From: Thozetella sp. PMI_491
Lineage: Eukaryota > Ascomycota > Sordariomycetes > Chaetosphaeriales > Chaetosphaeriaceae
Reading direction: 5' to 3'
Length of the DNA stretch: 64,000 nt
Assembly (NCBI GenBank): GCA_021432635.1
Contig: MU270058.1
Location: 455,001 to 519,000, forward strand
The position numbers and the translations under genes are program-made. Shown here piece after piece: positions 45,754 to 57,031 of this stretch; within the stretch, counting starts at the first letter, position 1; every line of letters begins with the position of its first letter. A model generated the notes under the pieces. The model saw only the letters and a list, made by a program, of their open reading frames with translations. It had not been told where the DNA came from and made no database searches.

Positions 45754-47916
45754 CTAACCACTGGCGCTGTTGGCAGGGCTGTCGGTTGCACTGACCTGCA
45801 GGAGGTTGTGGGAGTTCGTCGCTGCGCCGGCTTTTGAGGACTGCTGCGCTGCCTTCTCACGCTCGGCCTTCTCGCGGTCGCGCTGCTCTTTTTCGAGCTT
45901 GGTAATGCGTGGCTTGCGGGTCCCGGTGCCTCCCCTGGAGCCAGGACCGCCACCTCGGCCACGCGCCGTGCCTTCGCCGCGTGTGGCACCGCGGGCCCCA
46001 CCACGGCCTCCGCGACTACCTCTGCCACGCTTGGGAGGGCCGTCCGGAACGGCGGGTTTCTCCACCTCGGGGATCAAAGGCCCGCTGTAGACGAAGAAGC
46101 CGTCGCGACTGGCTGCCGCCTGCTCCTCCCAGAGCATCTCCGAGTCGTCGACAAAGTCATCGTCCTTATCGTATTCATCTTCGCGCCAGTTCCGCTTCTT
46201 ACGAGCCGGTTTCGCCGGTGCGCCGTCCGCACCGCTCGTTACTCCGGCTCCGTTGCCCATGCCGCCCATCTCAACGTTACTGCCTTCAGCATCGGAGTCG
46301 GCATCCACAGACATATCGTCGCCAGACTCCCGACCGCTGCCGTTCTTTTCCAGCGCAGCGCTTGCGGCGGCAATACGGGCCTTGCGATCACGGTTAGCGG
46401 CGAGCCGAGGGTGGAGCGCGTCCCAGCCATAGTGCTCTTCGGCCATCCGCATGAAGTTGACATATTTGTTCGTCTCGCCATTGAGGGAAATGTGCAGGAC
46501 GATGCTTGTTCCCTTCATCTCCTCGCCAGGGGCGACTTTGCCGAAGTCCAGAATCGACCTCTCGGATCCGGCCGGAAGTGCAGGCAGAGCATCCTTCAAG
46601 CTGCCAATCCTCGGGGACGAAGAGTTGCTGCTCGTGTTCTTCTGCGTCTCCCGCTCCTGCTGGACCACGGCAGCAACCTTTTTGCTCTGCGCACCCTTGC
46701 CCGGAGCGGAGGCGCCAGTCCCATTAGCTGCGACGGCAGCGGCGGCGGGAGTGTCTGCCGGGACGGTTGACATGCTCGTGAAGGATGAGATCTTGGAGCC
46801 GTTGGTCTTCGGCTCCTGCTTGATGGGTGCAGGTGCTGCCGCGGGTGCAGGAGCTGGGCGCTTCGCTTCGGCCACGACGGGCTTGGCGAGGGGCTGTGAG
46901 ACGACCCGCGACGCAGGGGGAGGGTGCGATGGCGAAGGTGGCATGGATGACGACTCCTGAAAGCGAGACTGCGACTGGTTGGCGGCTTGGTTGTACGAAG
47001 ACGGCTGAGGGGCTGGAGACACAATGGAAGGCGGAGCGGGATCAACTAGGCTGGCAATCGAGGGCGACGCGCTTGCGCGATTCGCAACCTGGGTGGGCGC
47101 ACGGGGGGAGCCTAGAGGGCCAGTGCCGTAGGGGTCGCGCGTGATCATGGTCTCCCTCACCGGGTCGTAGTTGCCACGGACAGGGTCAAAGACGGGCCGC
47201 GACGAAGTGGTGACCGGGGGCGCTGGCGGCTGCTGGAGGGGTTTGGGTTGTGGCGGCGGGTCGTCATTAAGAATGCTTTGCATTGAGCCGGGATGGGCCT
47301 TGGGCGCGAACGAGGCTGGCGGCGGCTCGCTGGCGGCGGCAGTTCGCGGCTCGACGGAAGAAGGGCTTGAGGCGCCCGGTCGCATCGAGGCCAGCTCTGT
47401 GATCTTGGGCTGCCGGGTGGCAGGGGCCGGTGAGACTGAGGGCGGAGCCGAGTCGACATCCATGGGGCCGCCATCGTTGCCCGCGTCGGTAGGCGGCACT
47501 TTTCTCTTTCTCTGAATGGGAGGCGCGTTGGGGTCTCGCGGCTTCCTGGGGCGCCGTTGCTTAGGTGCCTCGGTGCCCGAGCCGCTGGCAGTCGTGTCAG
47601 CTGCCGCCTTGGGCTTGACGGTCGAGCCGGGCTTGCGGCCAGGCTTCTTGCGCGGGACGCCAGCTGCTGTCAGCCGGACACCTTCGGCTGCCGCCGCAGC
47701 CTGGGGGGGTGGAGGTGGAGGCTGCATGACACGAAATCTGGGTGCGACTGAAGGATCGACGATTATCTCGTCCATCTCAATGTTCGCCCTGCCTGCATTG
47801 ATGAATTGCGTTGGCGACCCTGGTTCTGACAGAGCCGAAGGCGGTGACGACAACAAAGAAGTGGGCGATGAGCTGGGGTTCTGTATCTCGCCGCCTTTCC
47901 CGCCGCTCGAGGCCAT
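45754..47916 (-). CDS. hpc2: Hpc2-like subunit of the HIR histone chaperone complex
   Basis: Single exon, 720 aa (MASSGGKGGEIQNPSS). Most of the protein is Pro/Ala/Ser-rich and disordered, with an AT-hook-like basic patch (RKKPGRKPGSTVKP) near residue 90 and a second one (KQRRPRKPRDPN). Residues about 574-614 carry the Hpc2-related domain: RNWREDEYDKDDDFVDDSEM then DGFFVYSGPL. This D-x-Y-D-x-D-D-x-F-x-D-D-S-E signature is shared with ubinuclein. It is followed by an RGG-type stretch (RGSRGGRGGARG) and a short coiled segment (KLEKEQRDREKAEREKAA). Known role: the HIR complex deposits H3-H4 outside replication, with Asf1 as donor, and represses histone genes. The fold of the rest is not predictable. 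Confidence 0.9.
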   Translation of the reverse strand: MASSGGKGGEIQNPSSSPTSLLSSPPSALSEPGSPTQFINAGRANIEMDEIIVDPSVAPRFRVMQPPPPPPQAAAAAEGVRLTAAGVPRKKPGRKPGSTVKPKAAADTTASGSGTEAPKQRRPRKPRDPNAPPIQRKRKVPPTDAGNDGGPMDVDSAPPSVSPAPATRQPKITELASMRPGASSPSSVEPRTAAASEPPPASFAPKAHPGSMQSILNDDPPPQPKPLQQPPAPPVTTSSRPVFDPVRGNYDPVRETMITRDPYGTGPLGSPRAPTQVANRASASPSIASLVDPAPPSIVSPAPQPSSYNQAANQSQSRFQESSSMPPSPSHPPPASRVVSQPLAKPVVAEAKRPAPAPAAAPAPIKQEPKTNGSKISSFTSMSTVPADTPAAAAVAANGTGASAPGKGAQSKKVAAVVQQERETQKNTSSNSSSPRIGSLKDALPALPAGSERSILDFGKVAPGEEMKGTSIVLHISLNGETNKYVNFMRMAEEHYGWDALHPRLAANRDRKARIAAASAALEKNGSGRESGDDMSVDADSDAEGSNVEMGGMGNGAGVTSGADGAPAKPARKKRNWREDEYDKDDDFVDDSEMLWEEQAAASRDGFFVYSGPLIPEVEKPAVPDGPPKRGRGSRGGRGGARGATRGEGTARGRGGGPGSRGGTGTRKPRITKLEKEQRDREKAEREKAAQQSSKAGAATNSHNLLQVSATDSPANSASG

Positions 47917-50905
47917 GCTACGGAGTTAGGAGGGCGGAAAAAAAGGGGGGAGGTGCCCGGCCGAGCGATGCGTGTATTGCACGGGCAAAACTCCAAAAAA
48001 TGGGCGCAGCTGGCGGGTTGGGTGTGCGGAGATGGCTTCACGCGCTGACCTAAGCGAATTTGCAGGTCGGAAGAGGGGCATCCAATGGGCCGGTGGTGGA
48101 ATCGGCAGGCGCGACTTGGGTGCGAGGATGGGTGGGTAACGTGACTGGCAGGGGGGGCAGCGAGCGAGTTGGGTGCAAGTGGAGTTGCAGGTCGCGAATA
48201 TCCTCAGTCTGCAGAGTACCTCTCCGAAAACCGACCACGGTCGGGCAATGCGAACAGAAAAAGGTGAGAAAACCCCCGGGCGGGTACGGTTACTGCGTAG
48301 TGAAGGCGCGGATTAAATGCAGCGGATTGCGCCGCATCGAATGTTGCAAAAATAGAGAGGCCTTCGATGGGGGATCGATGGGTTTTGATGAGAATTTGCA
48401 TTCACCACCATAAAAATGGATGGGTGTTGGGTGGGAAAAGAGAAAAGAAGAGAGGAAAGCTAGAGGGGCGAGAGGGAGATGGGGATGGCTACGGTTTTGG
48501 AAACGAGAAATTTGGGCAGAGGCGAGGAAAAACGGGGCCGTGACCACCATGAGAATAGAGTCAACGAATGCGAATGAGAAAAAATATGATTAAAACCGAA
48601 TCACGGATCAAAAACACCAAGCTAACCAAAGCCTGGGGTGGGAGCAGCTGGGCTTGGAGCTGGACCGAGGGGGACAAGGGGAGGGGACATGAAAGGGAAA
48701 GGGGCCGCCGGACCAAAAGAATGGATGGGGGCGGACATGATTGGGAATGGGGACAAGAACATTCACACGGACGGGGCATCACGGGCACGGGACAGAGAGA
48801 GAGCAAGGGGAAGGGGGCAAGAGAAGGGGGGGACCGAGAGAGGTGCCTAGCCAAAGCTCACGCCTTCAGGTCGGAAGACGAGAGAGGCAGCAAGGGAAAC
48901 AACAAAAAAAAACATCTCGGCAGGCCAAAGCGAAGACGCAAGGCCGATTGACGGGCAGGGGGCCGCAGGGGGTCCCCAGGGAAGGGGACCAGCAATGCGA
49001 CCACCAGAACGCCAGGCTGTCGGATGGGAATGGCATCGGAACTGGGGCTGGACCTGACCAACAACGGCGGCGGGCAGGGGGATTCCGATGGTACCACAGG
49101 AAGAGATAACGCTGACGAGGTGGCTCGACGAACGCGAACCGCCCGCCGGCACGCCTTAGAGCGGGAACGCTTGGCGGCTCGGAACTCATCGATGAGGCAA
49201 CAAGCTCAGATGGAAAAAGCTTCGGGCGATCAGCAAATAGGATCCGCCCGCTTCCACAGCAAAAAGAAAAGCGTGGCCAGCCGGGGTGCCATCAGCCTGG
49301 GCGAAGGAAAGAGGAGGTGGGGGGGGAAGGGAGGGAAGGGCGGCGGACAAGGCGGGAAGTGGGTGCAGCAGGTGTCTCTCTCCACAAGAAAAGGGAAAGG
49401 GAGGGGGGGGTGGAGAGGAGGACGCATGGGTGTGACCTCGCGAGCAGCAGAGGAACAAACAGGTGGGATAGGTGACTCCGTATTAGGCGCAGGGGCCACC
49501 TACCAAATACTCCCGGGTACTGTACCTAGTAGTAAGGGCCGTAATAACACTGAGGGAGGGACGACGGACCTATTTCTGCAGTGGGTGGGGTTTGTTTCCC
49601 TCGGTCTGTCTCGGTGTGTGGGTACCGCCCTGGAAGAGGCGCATAGGGGCAGGAGCGCCCCTGGGATTGGCCAGGTATTGGCCAGGCGTGCAGGTTGAAC
49701 CCCGGATACTCCAGCATATGTACAAAAGGCAAGGTACCGACGCACGGCACCGGTCCTGCGTGACATGTAAAAGCCGCGAAGTGGGTCCCCCCGTCTACTA
49801 TGGTAAGCGACAAATAACCGCGGCGGAAGCAAGGATCAGCCCGGCCTGCCGAGCGAAAGGGGGGAGAGAAGGTCCCACAAGGCTCCCAGCCACATGGTCA
49901 CTGGTCAGATCTTTCCCCCCCCACCCCGCCAGGCCGACGGAAGAAACCCATTCTTCGCCGCACAGCGTCCCGCCAAGAGTAGGTAGTCCCCAACTTAAGA
50001 CAGCTCTAAAGCAGGTACTTCCTCTCTATAGCTTACCAGTGGGCTTTGCAGGGAGAAGGGAACAATCTATTTTATTATTTTTCTCTTCTTTTCAAACCCC
50101 TTTCCTCACCCTAGCGGGTAGCCCAGAATGTCTCTGCAAGATGCTAGATGAACTGCGGAGCCCGAGCCGTTCGTCCCCTTTGTTGTTCAGCGCTCTCTTT
50201 GGCTGGTCCCCCTGCAGTACCAGATGCGGCAGTTTCAGAATGCATTCTGCCACCGCTCCTCCACCCCCCCTCCAGGTTACTATACTGAGCGACTTGTTAT
50301 GATCTGCCAACCGATATAACTCCTCGGCCACGATCTCGACTTCTGCTTGCCAACCTCGGGACCTGCGAACGATTTGTTTGCTACCTATGGCTACGCGCCC
50401 AGGCGGTCCTTCCTGCCCACGCCCAGATAACTGACTGATTGGCGATCCAAGAGCGTACGTACCTGTTGGGCATGCACCTCCCGCGACCAGCTACACGCAA
50501 TAAAGTGAGCCGACATGGCGCGTTTCAGGCCGAATTCATCAAGCCGAAACGGAGGCCAACCTCCGTACCTCGACAATCCCCATCGGTATTCCTCCCTCAA
50601 GTACCTCAGAGTAAGCACGGACCAAGTGCACCCTCTTCAGATCGGCGCTAATGCAGCGACCACAGGTTTCTACGCCACAACTTTAAAATAAGCTATGAGA
50701 ATACCCGTCCCGTCGTGGCATTCTTTCTAGGTGTGGCTAGTGCTGCTCCATGCGCCCGCTTTATCTCCTTATCGCGCTCAAATTATTCACCATCGCGCCC
50801 CTCTCTTGCTGCCTCCTCGCCCTACGGAAACGAGCAGCCTCGCAACAAAACGTGATTGTCGTCACGCGCGCCCTGAAGCGGCATCCACGCGCCCCATCTA
50901 CAACA
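47917..50905. other. 3.0-kb intergenic, purine-rich on the plus strand
   Basis: No supported gene. Long G/A-rich tracts (about 48620-48850 and 49300-49430) open spurious frames on both strands. It must contain both promoters of the divergent hpc2 and RPAP1-like genes. Confidence 0.55.
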
Positions 50906-52189
50906 ATGGACACGACCCTCCAGGTATTCGATGTCCAGGAGAAAGATGTTGGGGAGGTGAAGGCGCCGAGTTTTCCCACTCCGGCTCCATCCGCCACCGG
51001 CTTCCCTCAGCACAAAAAACGAACGAAAGCATCGGCATTCAAGCAACGGAGGCTGGCCGACCAGCAGCCAACAGCCTCTGAGGGCATCACTAAGTCGAGC
51101 GTAGCGCAAGACCATGGAGATCATGCGCGCAGCCTACCAGCCCGAAACGCTACTGCGCTCTCTCGTCCAGGCTTCTCTGCCGATGAGAGCACGAGCATCG
51201 ACCAGGAGAACCGAGACAGGATAGACAAGATGTCATCCGATGAGATTGAAGCTGCCCAAAAAGAAATATTTAATTCCCTCGACCCGGATCTCATCCAGAG
51301 GCTACTCAGGCGAGCGAACCTAGACGATGGCGCGCCGTCACCCTTTGGGAACCAAGAGACTCAGAGCGCAGCGAACACCGAAACCACGCCGACAGCCTCA
51401 GCGCCAACGATATCAGTCCAAGATACAGAAGCATCCATAACGACGGAATCGAGTGAGCCCGCGCCCAAGAAGCAAGATCGCCCCAAGAAGACCGTCACGT
51501 TCGACGAAGACGCCGCGCCCCCCGTACCTCCCACCGACCTCCCACTGCCTAATACCAACACAACACATTTCCCAAAGCAGAACCTACCCGACCTCGACCC
51601 CAACGATCCAGATTTCCTGGAACACCTACACGAAAAGTTCTTCCCTAACCTCCCCGCCGACCCCAGCAAGCTCGCCTGGATGGCGCCTCTCCCAACGCCA
51701 AACTCGACCGCAGACCGCGAGTCGCCCTACCACCCAGGGCAGGCCTCCCTGCCTGTCTCAGCCCTGCGCTTCGACTTCCATGGGAAACTCATCCCACCGC
51801 GCCTCAGTCGCCAGATCCCGGTGACGAAGGGCCTGCACCACCACGGCCAAGCTCCCGAGGCTGCCGGGTACACAATCCCCGAGCTGGGGCGTCTGGCGCG
51901 GAGCGCCGTCCCCGGGCAGCGTTGCATCGCTTTCCAGACTCTGGGCCGCATGCTGTTCCGACTAGGCAACGGCGAGTGGGGCATCGGCGAAGGTGGCAGG
52001 GCCGGCGAGGAAGACGACCTCGCCTTTGGCCTGTGGCGCTGCTTCCTCGAGACGAGGGTACTGGATAGTCTGGCCGAGGCGGCATCCGTAGAGGATGGCG
52101 CCGGTCACATGGCAAGCAAGGCGTATGCAGTAGAGGCGCTGTGGCTATTCGAGAAGGGCGGATGGAAGGAGAAGTGGAGAGGGTTGTGA
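50906..52189 (+). CDS. RPAP1/Rba50-like RNA polymerase II assembly factor
   Basis: Single exon, 427 aa, from MDTTLQVFDVQEKDVGEV. The N-terminal RPAP1 domain is visible as ENRDRIDKMSSDEIEAAQKE and IFNSLDPDLIQRLLRRAN. The C-terminal RPAP1 domain begins with VSALRFDFHGKLIPPR and continues through YTIPELGRLARSAVPGQRC. Between them lies a polar linker with a basic-acidic patch (PKKTVTFDEDAAPP). Length and order agree with yeast Rba50, shorter than animal RPAP1. Known role: cytoplasmic assembly and nuclear import of RNA polymerase II, with the GPN GTPases. The frame is open upstream from an ATG at 50750 with a hydrophobic start; that extension is not a family feature and is probably leader. Confidence 0.9.
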   Translation: MDTTLQVFDVQEKDVGEVKAPSFPTPAPSATGFPQHKKRTKASAFKQRRLADQQPTASEGITKSSVAQDHGDHARSLPARNATALSRPGFSADESTSIDQENRDRIDKMSSDEIEAAQKEIFNSLDPDLIQRLLRRANLDDGAPSPFGNQETQSAANTETTPTASAPTISVQDTEASITTESSEPAPKKQDRPKKTVTFDEDAAPPVPPTDLPLPNTNTTHFPKQNLPDLDPNDPDFLEHLHEKFFPNLPADPSKLAWMAPLPTPNSTADRESPYHPGQASLPVSALRFDFHGKLIPPRLSRQIPVTKGLHHHGQAPEAAGYTIPELGRLARSAVPGQRCIAFQTLGRMLFRLGNGEWGIGEGGRAGEEDDLAFGLWRCFLETRVLDSLAEAASVEDGAGHMASKAYAVEALWLFEKGGWKEKWRGL

Positions 52190-52991
52190 AGTCTTTGAGA
52201 CCCGTGGTGTCTTATTCAAGGGCGATACATAGGTGGTATGAATAATAAATAGCAGGGCTGTAGGCCGACCACATTAGGCCATCGGTATTCGCCATCAACC
52301 ATGGCAAAGTTTACCGTAGCCAGTATCGTTACGCCCAGCTTGGCCTTCGAAGGGCAATGCTCGGGATTCGCAGGGACCCCGTGGCTCTGTAGCACTGCTG
52401 GGCTAGCTCTGCGGCCGTGATATTGCCAGATGTTAGCTACAGCAAATCCTAGTCCTGGCTAACATGATGGATCCTTACAGTCCGGCCGCCATCTATACCT
52501 CCCAAGTATCATCCCGGATCTTTAGTGATTAACTACTATATCGTCTGACAGATCCGAGCATGTTAACCACACAACGCTTACTACTATATACATGCATTGA
52601 CCCTAGCTTCCTAAGCATTGCCGACGTAGTGATGCATTTCTGCGCCAAGAAACGCTAGCCCAGCCAATGCCTGGGACGTCAGGTACTCCCAAAATTCCTG
52701 ACCCTAATGCCTAACTAATACACATCGTGACGCTGGTATATCGATCCGTTCCGCATTGCGCATTGCAGAAAAGGTTGGAAAAGGTGGTCGCCCTAAGGGA
52801 TTGTTGCGGTAGCTCTTTGACTGGCGGTGATGTTTGGGGGTTATACTTGATAGTCGGACTGATCCCGTTGGCTTCATTAGGCCAATTATAAAGTCCGACC
52901 ATCATGTATACCAGATATCACCTCCGCTCACGGCGGAAAGAAGGGAAGGCGCGAAGGGGCTCTTTCCCGCAACGCTCAGCTGTGCGACCAA
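52190..52991. other. intergenic between convergent genes
   Basis: 802 bp of lower-GC 3'-flanking DNA. No gene, RNA gene or clear repeat is seen. Confidence 0.5.
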
Positions 52992-53869
52992 CTACGCTAG
53001 CCACGCAGCCTCGCACCCATCTCTAGGGCCTGACTGGGCAGCAGCGTATTTTGGAAAGCAAAAGCTTACATTCCGTCCTTCTTGATCGTCCCCGGCGCCC
53101 TCACCCGTGACCCAGACGACGCCTTTGCAAGGGCCGAGAATGGAGGTGGGATAGATGTTCAGCTGCGCGCAAAAAGCAAGGCAGTCGGCCATGCTGGAGG
53201 TCGGGTATTTACCCAGGTCATTCGAGGGGTAATCGATGTTGCACTCGCGGCGGAATGTCAGATTGGTATTGGGTACTGTGTAGAGGCGCTGGTCATTGGA
53301 AAGGGGGCACTCCGACCCGGGCCGGATGAAGCCCGATGCGTCGCTGCTGTTGGTGGCGAAGCAAATATTTTTCGTGGGAGCCAGCGTCGGGCATGTGGTA
53401 TTCTGGGCCGCCGGGCAGCTGCAAACGGCGCGTTCAGACAGGCGTCCTCGAGCGGGTAACGCACAGGAAGGGTGTAGCCATACCTTGTGGAGTTGGCACT
53501 TGGCGAGGCGGTATTGTCTGAGCTCTTCTTGCCTAGCACCACGCCAACCACGACAACGGCGATGATCAAGAGGACGTTGCCCACCAGGCTCAGCGCTAGC
53601 CACACATTCATCTTTCGTCCTCCTGCCCCGGCTTCCGGAACCGCCTCCTTCTCCGACGCGGTGCTGGGATGCGCTGCGGCGGTCGAGGCATCCCAGGGAC
53701 TACCGGTCGGATTCGGCGGGTAGGGCCCCCCTTGCGGCGCCGGGGCTGCGTATACCGGATAGTTTCCCGTAGCAGGGTACAAGGGCTGCGGCATCGACAA
53801 AGGGTCGTGGTTGACGGACTGAAGGCCCTCAGCCTCTCGCGCGTAGAAGATCTTGTGGGAATCGGCCAT
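52992..53869 (-). CDS. single-pass membrane protein with Cys-containing ectodomain
   Basis: Two exons: 53869-53484 and 53418-52992; 270 aa. The start MADSHKIFYAREAEGLQSVN has a good context (CAGCATGG); a second ATG six codons earlier is possible. The Pro/Tyr/Gly-rich N-terminal region (PYPPNPTGSPWD) is followed by one long hydrophobic helix (VWLALSLVGNVLLIIAVVVV) near residues 88-115. After it come a Ser/Thr/Asn linker and an ectodomain with eight or more Cys (CPAAQNTTCPTL, FRRECNIDYP, MADCLAFCAQ, GPCKGVVWV, FCFPKY). The C-C-DCxxxCA-C-GVxW order resembles fungal PAN/apple-like or WSC-like wall-facing modules. N-glycosylation sites are present. Topology is probably N-in, C-out. Function is unknown. 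Confidence 0.78.
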
Positions 53870-55189
53870 GCTGGCGGCGCTTGGCATCCCAAAATGTATG
53901 GACGATCGATCACAAGCAAAGAAGGTGGTACAGCTACGGTAGGGAAGAAGTGCCTCTGCACTGATGGGCAGCCACGGATAGTAGTAATAAGGGCTGGGGA
54001 ACGAAAGGGATCGCTCGTCGCCTGGGGCGCGCAGCACACACAAGGACGGCGCGCATGGCCCCATGGCCCCAGGGCGCCCCAAACCCCAATATCCAGTTAG
54101 CCCGCCTCAGGGGGAGGAAACTCGTGTTGACTTCTCGCTGTTGGATTTTGCCAAGACCTCCCTCCTGGCACCAGTTCATTTCCAGCGCAGACTGCCAACT
54201 CTTGCGCTGTCGGGGGTCTGCATAGGCGAGAGAGGATAGCAAGCGCTGCGGCTGTGATAGGCTCGAAGTAGAGCAGTCAGCTGCGGGCCTGGGGCGTGGG
54301 ACGCCTTGAAGAAACCCCCCCCTGGCCAGCTGGAGACAGCCCCCAATCAGCATCCAGGCATCGTTGTAGTCGTCCCCCGCCCCGCCTCAATCCGGCCTGC
54401 CGTTGTCCTCTCTCGGAGGCAGTCTCTAATCCTATCCGAGCGCACTGCGACGCGGGTTTGAGCTAGCGGGCGTGCCTTGACATCATCAGGCAGAGGCAAG
54501 CAGTCTGTAACACCTGCGCGCAGTGCCCGGCTAGGGAGATCGACGGCTATGGCAGTGGTTAGTCGATAGCCCCTTACGTAGCATGCGACACTTACCTGCG
54601 AGGACATTTTGTGCAGCTGCAAAAGCCGTAAAGTATGTTGCGTAAGAGAAGCCAGCAGAGAGAGACCTGAGCCCCGACCGAAATGCGAAATGACTCCACG
54701 GGTGACAATTGGACGCGGAAATGATACTAATCGAGCCAGCGGATCCGCCGTGTTGGCCCAATTAGGCCAACACCTTTCGCAGCAATCACGCCCAGTTTGA
54801 GAGTAATCTAGAAGCGCGTGGGCATTCCATTGACCAACAACTGGCTTCCAACTAAGCTTCTGGGCGTATGTAGCTCTGCTAGCGGTGGACCCCGCTGCCT
54901 CGATTGGGGCTGGTATATAGTCTGGCAAGGTACGAAATAAAGTACCTATGATATATATGATCCAAACAGACCCTGGAATAACTAATCGCAAAACCACAGC
55001 TAGTTCAGTCGTTACTTCCTCTTTTATGCCGCGCTCGCTCTTTTCTTGGCCGGAAATGACAGTCTAAGATGCGTCCATAATTACGTCCAAACACGCAGCT
55101 TCCGCTTCCCCTGGCATATACTTCGTACCTATCCCATCTCGCCTCGGTCTTGGCGCTGCCAACACCTGTGAGGAATTCGTCGTTCCAGC
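53870..55189. other. 1.3-kb intergenic with an imperfect palindrome
   Basis: It holds the upstream region of the membrane-protein gene, a 24-bp palindrome at 54750-54773 and the 3' flank of the FET4-like gene. One long minus-strand frame (54347-54997) starts without an ATG and has no family resemblance. Confidence 0.5.
54750..54773. repeat. palindrome GTGTTGGCC-N6-GGCCAACAC
   Basis: Perfect 9-bp arms (54750-54758, 54765-54773) flank CAATTA. A stretch matching 17 of 18 bases of its right part, GGCCCAATTAAGCCAACA, occurs at 63432-63449. It may be a binding site or a remnant of a transposon end. Confidence 0.4.
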
Positions 55190-57031
55190 CTAAAACACTC
55201 CACCCTTCTTCTCGTCCGGGTACACCTCACGCGCCTCCACCGACATGTACTTCTCGTCAAAGCCCATATTCTTTTCCTCCTCCATCTCAAACTTGAGGAC
55301 ATAGTCGGGGTCGTCCCAGGCCGAGACTCTGCGGTCAAGCGCGAGGCGCCGGTTCAGAACATCACTCCACTGGATCCGCCGCTTGTGCTCGGCGCCATTG
55401 TGTCCCTGGATGAGCATCAGAAGCAAAAAGCCTTCGACAATCATGGTCGGCGTGTTGCACAGGAGCTGTCCTGTCTCGGTCCACTGCATGGCGCTAGCAA
55501 TGGCTAAGAGGATGACCACGATGAGAACGGCGGCGACGCTCGCGTACGAGACCTCGACTAGGTGCGCAATGAAGGCGCTGATTCTAACCGAGATGCTCCT
55601 CCTGGCAGCCGGTTCTTCTTCCGGCAGGGGCATGCCTAGCAGATGAAAGAGCTTGAAGTCCTGCTCAAGCAGTTGCTCGAAGTGGCGATCGGCCATCAAG
55701 GTCTCCCGATGGTGAACGTTGCGGAGGATGAAGCCGTCCATAAAACCTACTAATCCCGTGTAGGTCCCGATAACTTGAAGTTCGAGGGTTAGTGGTTTCC
55801 TAAAATATATGCTTATGTATACCGAAATCATGGCTCAAGAGCAAGTGCTCAAATACTCCCGATATTCGACAGAAGGACGATAAAGAGCACGGGGAGACGG
55901 ACTTAGCCACCAGTTATCATCGAAGTCAAGCGAGTGTCCCACGCCGGCCCAGGCAATGGCGACTGCGACCGAGATGAAGACCCCGATGGATCCTCCGATC
56001 ACAAAAGCGTAGACGTCGATTGCCTTTTCGATCCGGGTGAGCTTGGGTGGCACTGACTCGACCACGGGGTTTGGGAGGAGGTCTCCAGTCATGCGCCGCA
56101 AGTCCATCTCCATCTCTCGATCGACAATATCGATGCTCTTGAGGCACTTTTCAAGATATTCCTCATGCTGGCGACGAACACTTTGCAGAAACATGGTCGT
56201 AAAGGTTAGCTCGATCGCCGTGGCCGTATTCACGTAAAGCTGCCACCTATTTGTCCGTCAGATGCTTCATTCCGCTAGGTGTGGGCTGAGATGGGCCGTG
56301 ATCACATACGTGTTGCTGAACTCCAGGGGGATACCCCATACCGCCCAGGTCCCTATACCCACCCAGTATATACCGGTAGCCCAGAGAGACCCTAAAGCCC
56401 GAGACACCGCGTTGGCCATCTTGTCGAATACGCTCTCCTTCATCTGGAGCGATGATAGGATGTCCTGCCGGGCGGAGTGCATCGATCTCTGAAGCTTGCG
56501 CAGTTGCTTGGGCGTCAGCTGACGGAGCATCCGCTCGTTCGATAAGCTGCGCGAGATCATGCTGCAGATCTCGTCAAGGAGAGAGCGCGTGGCGTTCTGC
56601 TGCTGACGCATCAGGAGGGTCGCCGAGATGTAGCACTGGATCGATGACACGTCTTGCAGGAGGACCTGCCAGGTATCAGAAGGGCCATTCACAATGCCGA
56701 GAACTGCCCAGAGTGCCAGGAGACTGAGGCTGCCGAGAAAAGTCCATCGCGATCCAGCGAGCTTAACAACGAAGTCAAACACCCCTCCCTTCTTCTTTGG
56801 CTTGCCGGCTGGTCGTTTCGGAAGCTGCTGCTCTGAGCTGTGTAGAGCCGCGCCGTTATTCTGGTCAATATACTCAGATTCTGGCACGTAAGCTGGAGGC
56901 GGTAACGAAGTCAGGCTGGGGTTCATCGACGGAGCCGCTGCCCTTGTCATATATTGCGCTGCGGGGGCATCCTTGAGCCTTTTCACATAGTCTTTGACCC
57001 CGATCAGGACAAAGGAGATTGGGTTCCTCAT
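55190..57031 (-). CDS. fet4: Fet4-like low-affinity iron/zinc transporter
   Basis: Three exons: 57031-56310, 56246-55903 and 55773-55190; 549 aa. The second intron uses the less common donor GTCCGT, but joining there restores the family sequence DDNWWLIIGTYTGLVGF. The N-terminus is cytosolic and basic (KRPAGKPKKKGG). Hydrophobic segments include TFLGSLSLLALWAVLGIVNG, the helix around IYWVGIGTWAVWGIPLEFSN, VFISVAVAIAWAGVGHSL, AVLIVVILLAIASAM and IVEGFLLLMLIQGHN. The last motif, with the Q-G-H-N and the double block SVRRQHEEYLEKCLKSID, is typical of the family. Known role: plasma-membrane uptake of Fe2+, Zn2+ and Cu+ with low affinity, usually repressed under metal-replete or anaerobic control in yeast. 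No regulatory site was placed. Confidence 0.93.

Noticed and set aside
49024-49698. Plus-strand open frame of 224 codons
   Set aside because: It consists of Gly/Arg/Lys-rich low-complexity sequence from G/A-rich tracts, and the opposite strand is equally open.
54347-54997. Minus-strand open frame of 216 codons between the membrane-protein and FET4-like genes
   Set aside because: It begins with GTG rather than ATG, has no recognisable domain, and crosses the palindrome at 54750.
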